The notes beneath the pieces were generated by a model, which did not search any database, was not told the DNA's origin, and was given only the letters and a program-made list of their open reading frames with translations. Positions 1-5,628 of a stretch of 6,966 nucleotides of DNA are shown one piece after another. The stretch covers positions 1 to 6,966 of the forward strand of contig JAAFHE010000197.1 in assembly GCA_013298265.1 (NCBI GenBank), written 5' to 3'. The DNA is from Lysobacterales bacterium. GTDB lineage: Bacteria; Pseudomonadota; Gammaproteobacteria; Xanthomonadales; Rhodanobacteraceae. The stretch's first letter is position 1. The number at the start of each line of letters is the position of its first letter. A program made the translations under genes and the position numbers.

Positions 1-776
1 TCGGTGATCGCGTGCACGGGCCGGCCGATCAGGTTCTCGGCGTGCTCCTGCGGATTGCCGATCGTGGCCGAGCAAAGGATGAAGGTCGGCTCGACTCCGT
101 AGAACGCGCAGATGCGCGCGAGCCGGCGCAGCACGTTGGCCAGGTGCGAGCCGAACACGCCGCGATAGCTGTGGATCTCGTCGATGACGACGTAGCGCAG
201 GTTCTCGAAGAACTGCGCCCACTTGGTGTGATGCGGCAGCATGCCCTGGTGGAGCATGTCGGGATTGCTGACGACGATGTCGCCGTGCAGGCGTATCGCC
301 TGGCGCGCGTCACCGGGCGTATCACCGTCGAAGGTATAGGCACGCACGCCGAGATTTCCCGCGCGATTGAGTTCGAGCAGTTCGGCCACCTGATCCTGCG
401 CGAGCGCCTTGGTCGGGAACAGGTACAGCGCCTTGGCGCGCGAACGGATCGCCGCATCGACGACGGGCAAGGTGTAGCAAAGCGACTTGCCCGACGCGGT
501 CGGCGTCACGACGACCGTGTGCCGGCCACCCTGTACCGCGTCCCAGGCCTCGGCCTGGTGACTGTAGAGCCGCGAAATGCCGCGCAGCCGCAACGCCTCG
601 CGCAGTGGCGGCGACAGCTCCGCCGGCAGCTCCGCATAGCGGCCCGGCTTGGCCGGCACGGTGAACTGTCCGGTGATGCGGTCGGCGTAGCGCTGGGCCA
701 GCCGCGCAAGCAGGCGCGCCGGATCCGGTGGCGCCGGCACTTTGTCGGCGATGAGGCGGGCGAGATCGGTGGACAT
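1..776 (-). CDS. DEAD/DEAH-box helicase, MrfA/YprA (DUF1998-associated) type, N-terminal 258 residues; runs off the left edge
   Basis: This is the amino-terminal part of a superfamily 2 ATP-dependent helicase, reading from ATG at 776-774 to the window edge with no stop. Visible motifs, in order: a Q-motif-like YSHQ (residues 71-74), Walker A TPTASGKS (91-98), motif Ia PTKALAQDQ (121-129), the stretch YTFDGDTPGDAR (147-158), NPDMLH (171-176), Walker B DEIH (199-202), RGVFGSHLANVLRRL (205-219) and motif III SAT (236-238). The DGDTP, NPDMLH and RGVFGSH signatures are those of the MrfA/YprA group, whose members end in a DUF1998 zinc-binding region; that part would lie outside the window. Bacillus subtilis MrfA works with the nuclease MrfB in repair of mitomycin C damage. 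A repair role here is inferred from the family only. The start is supported by a weak GGAA 8-11 bases upstream and by family-like sequence soon after it. The gene is divergent from the membrane-protein remnant at 896. An Lhr-type helicase is the main alternative and fits less well. Confidence 0.9.
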   Translation of the reverse strand, partial: MSTDLARLIADKVPAPPDPARLLARLAQRYADRITGQFTVPAKPGRYAELPAELSPPLREALRLRGISRLYSHQAEAWDAVQGGRHTVVVTPTASGKSLCYTLPVVDAAIRSRAKALYLFPTKALAQDQVAELLELNRAGNLGVRAYTFDGDTPGDARQAIRLHGDIVVSNPDMLHQGMLPHHTKWAQFFENLRYVVIDEIHSYRGVFGSHLANVLRRLARICAFYGVEPTFILCSATIGNPQEHAENLIGRPVHAIT

Positions 777-806
777 CGGAGATTCCGGGCCATGGCGGGG
801 CTCGGG

Positions 807-812
807 GCTATA
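807..812 (-). promoter_or_regulatory. Possible -10 box for the MrfA-like helicase gene
   Basis: Read on the minus strand this is TATAGC, 30 bases before the helicase ATG, which would give a leader of roughly 20-25 bases. No good -35 hexamer sits at the usual spacing; the region where it should be is occupied by the 822-840 dyad. In a GC-rich intergenic gap this is one of very few AT-rich hexamers. The call rests on position and composition alone. Confidence 0.25.
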
Positions 813-821
813 CGGCTGGTG

Positions 822-840
822 TGTCTCAGAAGCTGCGACA
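822..840. promoter_or_regulatory. Operator-like 19-bp dyad between divergent genes
   Basis: TGTCTCAGAAGCTGCGACA is an interrupted palindrome: TGTC pairs with GACA and CAG with CTG, with one mismatch in each arm and a 3-base centre. It lies in the 119-bp gap between the helicase and the membrane-protein remnant, just upstream of the candidate helicase -10 box, where a regulator could affect either direction. It does not resemble the LexA boxes I know, so no regulator is assigned. A short dyad like this can also arise by chance. Confidence 0.25.
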
Positions 841-895
841 CGCCATCGAACCGCCGCGCGGCCGCGCAACCGTCGGCGCGAATCGGGGGGATTCC

Positions 896-1265
896 ATGTC
901 AGCCACCTATGCGATTGCGTCGCCGCGACGCATTCCGCTTGCGCTCACACTGGCCTTGATGGCCGTGATGGTGCGGCCCTACTGGGCCACTTACGATCCA
1001 ACGAATTTCCTGCATTTCTGCAACGTGGCGACGTTCTTCACTCTCGTGGCGGCGTGGGCCGGATCGCCGCTGCTACGTCCATGCCTCGCGGTCGGCCCGA
1101 TCGTGCCGCCGTTCGTCCGGCGCGTGGATTTCCTGTCGAGCTGCCTTGCGTGCCGCGGCTGGAAATGACGGACTACCTGTTCTATATCGGCATCCCTCTG
1201 TTCGTACGAAGGCTTTCCTCGTCAGATGCCCGGCCAATAGCACCGTTTCGGCGCTCGCTGCATGG
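896..1265 (+). pseudogene. Frameshifted gene for a small polytopic membrane protein
   Basis: ATG at 896 follows a strong GGGGGGA ribosome binding site and opens a 90-codon frame ending at TGA 1166-1168. Its product is hydrophobic, with likely membrane segments near residues 13-28, 42-55 and 58-72, and carries PYWATYDPTNFLHFCNVA (28-45) and VDFL (77-80). These match my recollection of an uncharacterised bacterial membrane-protein family of about 200 residues (pattern Y-P-x-N-F-L-x-F-C-D-V-A, then V-D-F-L, then G-M-T-x-Y-x-F, then I-P-L-F-x-R-x-L-S). The second half of that pattern, LEMTDYLFYIGIPLFVRRLS, is present but in another frame (from about 1159). One lost base, or two gained, near 1150-1160 would join them. 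Beyond about 1225 I cannot follow the family pattern, and the expected conserved C-terminal end is not recognisable, so the gene seems eroded as well as shifted. The right boundary is approximate. A sequencing error could explain the shift but not the missing end. Function is unknown. Confidence 0.6.
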
Positions 1266-1283
1266 CATCATCGCCGCACTGAG

Positions 1284-1316
1284 AGTACCGGCGCGGACAC
1301 AGCAGTACCGCACGGA
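1284..1316 (+). repeat. Short direct repeat upstream of the exported-protein gene
   Basis: AGTACCG followed by CGGA occurs twice, at 1284-1297 and 1304-1316, with starts 20 bp apart, about two helical turns. The pair ends 24 bp before the ATG at 1341, so it lies where a promoter or regulator site for that gene would be expected. No convincing -35/-10 pair was found around it. Chance similarity in GC-rich DNA is possible. Confidence 0.25.
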
Positions 1317-1340
1317 TTTGGACCAATCAGGAAACAACTC

Positions 1341-3197
1341 ATGCACCGTCGTCTTGCCGCACTACCGCCGCTGTTCGCGGCCTTGCTGTGTTCCACGGTC
1401 CAGGCACAGGTCAAAAGCGACCGCGTCTTCCACAGCGGTGTCGAACCGGCCTTCGTCGTCGCCGGGAACATCGGCTATCCCGCCCCGCTGGCGGGCGCCA
1501 CGATCGAAGCTCTCGCCGGCAACTACGTTGCGACCACGCTGTCGGCTGCCGACGGCAGCTATCGTGTCCATCTCGAGACCCGCTATCTCGCCGGCGATCC
1601 GTTGATCGAACTCGTAGGCTACGGCAACGGCACACGCACGCTCGAAGTCTGGGCCGGCGCGCTAGGACCGCTGTTGCGGCTGCAGTCGCTCGGCAGTGCA
1701 GGCGGTGTCAGCGACAGCCAGGAGGCGTTCGCTCGGCTCGGCCCCTACAGCACCGCCTCGACGGCGGCGTTGTACGGCTTCAACGGCTTCGCACGGATTA
1801 CGGATGCGGCGACGTTCCAGCGCGCTACGCGCGCATCGGCGCCGAACCCCTACCTCGTCTTCGGACTTGCACTGATCGCGACGGGGAACCTGGTCCTGCC
1901 CGTCACCACGACGAACACATTCGCCGCGGTGCTTGCGCCCGCGCCGGCGCAGCAACTGTACGGCGACGTCGACCAGCTCAACACCATCCCGTGCACGCAG
2001 CCAGCCGATTCGGCGTATTGCGGCGTTGCGCTGACCCTGCCTGTCGACGCGACCGCCGTCCCGGTCGCCGCGGTAGCGCCAGGCATCACCTACGCGCCGT
2101 ACATCGCCTATACCAGCGTGCTCGACTCCAGCCTTGAAAGCCAGCTCGCGTATCAGGTGCAGGGCACCAGCGGGAGCGTGTATTTCGGCGCGGCGGTGCC
2201 GGCCGCGTCCACAGCCAGCGCCAATGCCCAGGGCGGATTCGATCTGGCCAGGAGCGACGGCTTGCCGTACAGCAGCCGGACCTATTTCAGCATCGTCAAC
2301 GGCAACCAGGTGCGCACGGTCAGCGATACGGTCGGCATTCGCGTGCGGCCGAGCTATGGTCCGGGCGGCATCGCGCGCCATGCAACCGGTTTCACCCAGC
2401 GGATCAGCTATCCGGACAATCCGGAAATCCCGTCGCGCGTACAGCCGGCGAACCTGAGCCTACCCACGGACACCGCCGGCGAAGCACTGCATCCGCTGCT
2501 CGCCGGCAGCCTGCCAAACCTGGCCAGCGGCAGTTTCGTGATGGCGCTGCCCGAAGACCTCGGCGCATCAGCCGGCGGCATCGAGGCGCGCTTCGGCTAC
2601 GACATCCACGATTTCGCGACCAGCACCGGCACGACGCGGCGTCGTGCACGCAGCCTGAGCTGGAGCGCGTCCGGCAACCAGGTCAATCTGACCTACGGCG
2701 CCACGCAGGCGACGCTGCAACTCGTCAACGAAGAAGAACCCGGTGTGTGGCGCAGTGTTACGCGCCTGCAAGCCACCGGCCAGGACATCATCCTGGTCGG
2801 CCTCACCATGCGCGCCGATGTAGTCGGCTGGAGCGCCGCTGCGCCGCCGACCGCATACCAGTCCCGCGTCAACGGCCAGATCTGCGGCTCACCCTACGGC
2901 GACCTGGATCAGTTCGCTTCCGATGCGGTGTGTTCCACGTTCGGATGGATCATGCAGCCCGGCGGCGTGATGGACCGCATTGACCAGGCCGGTTGGGGTA
3001 CCTGGAGCTACGCCACCGCGCCGCACGCGGGCAAACTGCTGTTCCAGAACAATTCGACGACACAGAAGCGCGGCTGGGAGCGCGTGCGCTATGCGCAGGG
3101 TAGCGGCTACGTGCTCGAGAACTTCGTCATCGGCAGTCCGGCGCCGGCGATCACCTTCGCACCAACCTCGCGCCTCGTGCGGATTCGCGACTACTGA
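1341..3197 (+). CDS. Exported protein of unknown function, 618 residues, with an N-terminal carboxypeptidase-regulatory-like fold
   Basis: I do not recognise the family. The frame is open upstream to 1146, but ATG 1341 is chosen because it follows GGAAA (1331-1335) and starts a clear Sec signal peptide: MHRR, a hydrophobic core LAALPPLFAALLCSTV, then VQA|Q, giving likely cleavage after residue 22. Mature residues about 36-105 look like a small beta-sandwich of the carboxypeptidase-regulatory/CNA-B kind (AGATIEALAG, then DGSYRV). The rest is rich in G, S, T, A and aromatic residues in alternating patterns that suggest beta structure. YGDVDQ (207-212) is followed by a cysteine pair C217/C227, and YGDLDQ (519-524) lies within a second pair C515/C531; the four may form two disulfides in the periplasm or outside. 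Residues 171-187 are hydrophobic but short and more like a strand than a membrane helix. There is no lipobox, sortase motif or catalytic signature. It ends in VRIRDY and is convergent with recQ, with no same-strand partner. Surface or periplasmic location is inferred. Confidence 0.85.
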   Translation: MHRRLAALPPLFAALLCSTVQAQVKSDRVFHSGVEPAFVVAGNIGYPAPLAGATIEALAGNYVATTLSAADGSYRVHLETRYLAGDPLIELVGYGNGTRTLEVWAGALGPLLRLQSLGSAGGVSDSQEAFARLGPYSTASTAALYGFNGFARITDAATFQRATRASAPNPYLVFGLALIATGNLVLPVTTTNTFAAVLAPAPAQQLYGDVDQLNTIPCTQPADSAYCGVALTLPVDATAVPVAAVAPGITYAPYIAYTSVLDSSLESQLAYQVQGTSGSVYFGAAVPAASTASANAQGGFDLARSDGLPYSSRTYFSIVNGNQVRTVSDTVGIRVRPSYGPGGIARHATGFTQRISYPDNPEIPSRVQPANLSLPTDTAGEALHPLLAGSLPNLASGSFVMALPEDLGASAGGIEARFGYDIHDFATSTGTTRRRARSLSWSASGNQVNLTYGATQATLQLVNEEEPGVWRSVTRLQATGQDIILVGLTMRADVVGWSAAAPPTAYQSRVNGQICGSPYGDLDQFASDAVCSTFGWIMQPGGVMDRIDQAGWGTWSYATAPHAGKLLFQNNSTTQKRGWERVRYAQGSGYVLENFVIGSPAPAITFAPTSRLVRIRDY

Positions 3198-3276
3198 CGC
3201 CCTCGCCTCGCGATGGCTCGACGGCCCCGGAGCGCATCCCCGTTGCAAGACCTGCGCGCCGTGCGCATGGAGAACG

Positions 3277-3366
3277 ACGGGAGCAGGAGTAGGGGCGAGA
3301 AACCCGTGGGAAAGCAGAGCCGCGCTTTTGCTTTCACTGGTTTTCTCACTCCTCGTCACTTCTCAC
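3277..3366. repeat. Long imperfect inverted repeat between convergent genes, overlapping the end of recQ
   Basis: The left arm (about 3285-3320) and the reverse complement of the right arm (about 3324-3358) share the order GGAGT, then GAGAAA-CC, GTG, AAAGCA and AGC, with a few mismatches and small gaps, around a CGC centre at 3321-3323. Both arms read as purine-rich GGAGTA/GAGTGAGAA-type sequence towards the centre. The right arm reaches the last codons of recQ. The layout fits a bidirectional transcription end or a dispersed intergenic repeat; a single window cannot tell which. Confidence 0.5.
3310..3346 (+). terminator. Probable terminator for the exported-protein gene, perhaps bidirectional
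   Basis: The core hairpin is 3310-3335: outer stem GAAAGCA with TGCTTTC (7 bp), then a small asymmetric bulge, then AGC with GCT around a CGC loop. On the plus strand the U-rich run TTTTCT follows at 3341-3346, a few bases beyond the stem. It begins 112 bases after the stop at 3197. On the minus strand, behind recQ, the following sequence is weaker (CCCACGGGTTTCTC). Stem strength is moderate. Confidence 0.4.
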
Positions 3367-5189
3367 TCGCTCGTCAGCACCGCCAGAAACGCCTCGCCGT
3401 ATTTCTCCAGCTTGGTCGTGCCCACGCCGCTGATCTGAGCCAGCTCGCGCAGCGACATCGGGTGCTCGCGCAACATGTCGAGCAGGGTCGCGTCGTGGAA
3501 GATCACGTAGGCCGGGACGTTCTGCTCCTTGGCCAGCCGCGCGCGCACGGCACGCAGCGCATCCCATAGGGGCCGCTCGTCGTCGCCGATCTGCAAGGTG
3601 TTGCTCGCGCGGCCGGCCTTGGCGCTGGGCTTGCCGGATTTGCGCGCAGCGCGGCGTTCGGCCTGGGCCGCCTCGAAGCGCATCAGCACGCGGGTTTCAC
3701 CCTTGAGCACGCCGCGGCTGGATTCGGTCAGGTGCAAGGTGCCGTAGCCTTCGTGATCGGCGCCCAGATGGCCGGCCGCGACGAGATGGCGGAACACGCC
3801 GCTCCATTGGCGCGCGTCCAGATCCTTGCCGACGCCGTACACGCTGAGAGTGTGATGGTTCCAGCTGCGCAGCTTGTCGCTGTCCTCGCCGCGCAGCACG
3901 CTGACCAGATGACCGACACCGAAGCGCTGGCCGGTGCGATAGACCGCCGACAGCGCCTTCTGCGCGACCTCGCTAGCGTCCCAGCTGCGCGGCGGCTCAA
4001 TGCAGTTGTCGCAATTACCACAATTACCCGGCGCCTCTTCGCCGAAATACCCCAGCAGCAGACGCCGCCGGCAACCGGTCGACTCCGCATAACCGAGCAG
4101 CGCCTCGAGCTTGGCCCGCTCCACGCGCTTGCGTTCCTGGCCGGATTCGGACTGCGCGATCATCTGGCTCATCGTGACCACGTCGCCTAGGCCGTAGCAC
4201 AGCCAGGCATCGGCCGGCAGGCCATCACGGCCGGCGCGGCCGGTCTCCTGGTAATAGCCTTCCATGCTCTTGGGCAAGTCCAGGTGCGCGACATAACGCA
4301 CATCGGGCTTGTCGATGCCCATGCCGAACGCGATCGTCGCGACCATGATCACGCCTTCGTCGCGCAGGAAGCGCTGCTGGTTGGCGGCGCGCGTCGCCTG
4401 TTCCATGCCGGCGTGGTAAGCCATCGCGTGGAAGCCGTCCTCGACCAGCGCCGCCGCGGTCTCATCGACCTTCTTGCGCGACAGGCAATAGACGATGCCG
4501 GACTCGTCGCGGTGCGCCTCGAGGAAGGCCTTGAGCTGGCGCCGCGCGTTGTCCTTCTGCACGACCTGGTAGCGGATGTTGGGCCGGTCGAAACTCGCGA
4601 CAAACTGGCGCGCGCCGTCCAGTCCCAGACGCTCGACGATCTCCGAACGCGTCGGCGCATCGGCCGTCGCGGTCAGCGCGATGCGCGGGATCCGCGGAAA
4701 GCGCTCATGCAGCAGGTTCAAGCCGCGGTATTCGGGACGGAAGTCGTGGCCCCACTGCGAGACGCAATGCGCTTCGTCGATCGCGAACAGCGACACCGGC
4801 ACGCGTTCCAGCAATTCCAGCGTGCGCTCACCGAGCAAGCGCTCCGGCGCGACATACAGCAGCTTCAGTTCGCGCCGCAGCAGGCGCTGCTCGACTTCGC
4901 GCTGCGCCTGCGGCGACAGCGAGGAGTTCAGGAAGGCTGCCGCCACACCGAGCTGGGTCAGCGCATCGACCTGGTCCTGCATCAGCGCGATCAGCGGCGA
5001 TACCACGATCGCCGTGCCCTCGCGCAGCAGCGCAGGAACCTGATAGCACAGCGACTTGCCGCCGCCGGTCGGCATCAGCACCAGACAGTCATTGCCGTTT
5101 TCGAGATGTTCGACGATGGCGGCCTGCTCGCCACGGAAACTCGCGTAGCCGAATACGCGATGCAGGACTTCAAGAGCTTCGGATTTCAT
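3363..5189 (-). CDS. recQ: ATP-dependent DNA helicase RecQ
   Basis: RecQ unwinds DNA 3' to 5' in recombinational repair (RecF pathway) and in processing of stalled forks in the cytoplasm. All expected parts are present and intact. Motif 0 is FRGEQ (18-22). Walker A is PTGGGKS (40-46), motif Ia SPLIALMQDQ (64-73) and Walker B DEAH (138-141), followed by the RecQ aromatic-rich loop CVSQWGHDFRPEY (142-154). Motif III is TAT (173-175) and motif VI QETGRAGRD (314-322). The zinc-binding region has C373, C390, C393 and C396, and a winged-helix (RQC) domain spans about 405-500. A basic Ala/Lys/Arg linker (about 507-527) leads to an HRDC domain (about 537-607) with VPAYVIFHDATL. The length of 608 residues matches Escherichia coli RecQ almost exactly. 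The start at 5189 fits the family N-terminus, yet no clear Shine-Dalgarno precedes it; TAGCAT at 5199-5204 on the minus strand could be a -10 box close enough for a very short leader. It appears to be a single-gene unit. Confidence 0.97.
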   Translation of the reverse strand: MKSEALEVLHRVFGYASFRGEQAAIVEHLENGNDCLVLMPTGGGKSLCYQVPALLREGTAIVVSPLIALMQDQVDALTQLGVAAAFLNSSLSPQAQREVEQRLLRRELKLLYVAPERLLGERTLELLERVPVSLFAIDEAHCVSQWGHDFRPEYRGLNLLHERFPRIPRIALTATADAPTRSEIVERLGLDGARQFVASFDRPNIRYQVVQKDNARRQLKAFLEAHRDESGIVYCLSRKKVDETAAALVEDGFHAMAYHAGMEQATRAANQQRFLRDEGVIMVATIAFGMGIDKPDVRYVAHLDLPKSMEGYYQETGRAGRDGLPADAWLCYGLGDVVTMSQMIAQSESGQERKRVERAKLEALLGYAESTGCRRRLLLGYFGEEAPGNCGNCDNCIEPPRSWDASEVAQKALSAVYRTGQRFGVGHLVSVLRGEDSDKLRSWNHHTLSVYGVGKDLDARQWSGVFRHLVAAGHLGADHEGYGTLHLTESSRGVLKGETRVLMRFEAAQAERRAARKSGKPSAKAGRASNTLQIGDDERPLWDALRAVRARLAKEQNVPAYVIFHDATLLDMLREHPMSLRELAQISGVGTTKLEKYGEAFLAVLTSE

Positions 5190-5538
5190 CCGTGCATGCT
5201 AACGGATGGGGCAAGGCCCTGGCATGGGACGGCGCCGGCGCGATGGCTGCGAATATTCCGGGCGGGTATCGTCGCGGGCCGAGCCGCATCGCGACCGCAG
5301 GCAGCCGGGAGTGCGACCAGGCAGGCCGAAGCACCGTTGGAACACCTGCGGCCGTGATCCTTCCGGATTTCGTGCAGGTTGCTGCGGCTTCGCGCCCTAC
5401 GCCGAGCGGCCAGCCGATGCGCGTGCACTGAGAGGGGCCGCGCGCAGCCGGCACAACGCAAATCACACGCGCTGGAAACCCGATGATGAACACCACGACA
5501 GGATCGCCAGGTCCTCAAAATGACAACGGAGCCCCGCT

Positions 5539-5560
5539 CATCTACCAGCGACGGTAGATG
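5539..5560. other. 8-bp perfect hairpin
   Basis: CATCTACC and GGTAGATG pair perfectly around the 6-base loop AGCGAC. It lies 69 bases beyond the stop of the PKD/PPC gene in that gene's direction and is flanked on both sides by a direct copy of GCCCCGCT (5531-5538 and 5567-5574). There is no adjacent U-run on either strand. It may be a second part of a tandem terminator or an mRNA 3'-end stabilising structure. Confidence 0.4.
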
Positions 5561-5582
5561 GACGCGGCCCCGCTGTCGGTTT

Positions 5583-5612
5583 TCGACGGCGCCGTCCAGC
5601 GGGCGCCGTCGA
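5583..5612 (-). terminator. Strong GC-rich hairpin downstream of the PKD/PPC gene
   Basis: TCGACGGCGCC and GGCGCCGTCGA pair perfectly over 11 bp around an 8-base loop. On the minus strand it begins 16 bases after the stop codon (5629-5631), the usual place for a terminator. The U-run is absent: in that direction the stem is followed by AAAACC. It may therefore end transcription weakly, act with Rho, or protect the 3' end of the mRNA. The stem is clear; its role is inferred. Confidence 0.5.
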
Positions 5613-5628
5613 TCGCTGCACTAGGACC

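Larger units (their letters stand above)
5190..5628. other. Intergenic region upstream of recQ with no supportable gene
   Basis: These 439 bases separate the start of recQ from the end of the PKD/PPC protein, both on the minus strand. Several open frames of 79-110 codons cross it on both strands, but their products are Arg/Pro/Ala/Gly-rich with no domain, signal peptide or good ribosome binding site, and two minus-strand frames run into recQ in another frame. I read them as chance openings in GC-rich DNA. The right end holds the two hairpins listed separately. The recQ promoter must lie in the left part, but I could not define it. Confidence 0.6.

Noticed and set aside
12..959. Plus-strand open frame of 315 codons opposite the helicase at the left end
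   Set aside because: It mirrors the conserved helicase motifs on the other strand and continues through the divergent promoter gap; the product is basic and of low complexity.
1146..1168. Programmed ribosomal frameshift joining the two halves of the membrane protein
   Set aside because: No slippery heptamer or following strong pseudoknot is evident, and the family's C-terminal end is missing as well, which points to decay rather than recoding.
1146..1340. Longer start for the exported protein at ATG 1146
   Set aside because: It would add 65 residues encoded by the membrane-protein remnant and bury the signal peptide; ATG 1341 has a GGAAA site and a proper signal sequence directly after it.
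1388..2381. Overlapping open frames of 239-249 codons within the exported-protein gene
   Set aside because: Both are Arg-rich shadows of the 1341-3197 gene, which has a signal peptide and sensible composition in its own frame.
1..5189. A two-helicase defence or repair island
   Set aside because: The two helicase genes share a strand but are separated by about 2.6 kb containing unrelated plus-strand genes; both are common housekeeping-type repair genes and nothing else here is defence-like.
4284..5357. Long plus-strand open frame of 357 codons opposite recQ
   Set aside because: It is antisense to an intact, conserved recQ; its product is Arg/Gln/Ala-rich with no domain and no ribosome binding site. 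Such shadow frames are expected in GC-rich genes.
5186..5523. Small genes in the gap upstream of recQ
   Set aside because: Frames of 79-110 codons on both strands have no recognisable domain, no ribosome binding site and Arg/Pro-rich products; two run into recQ out of frame.
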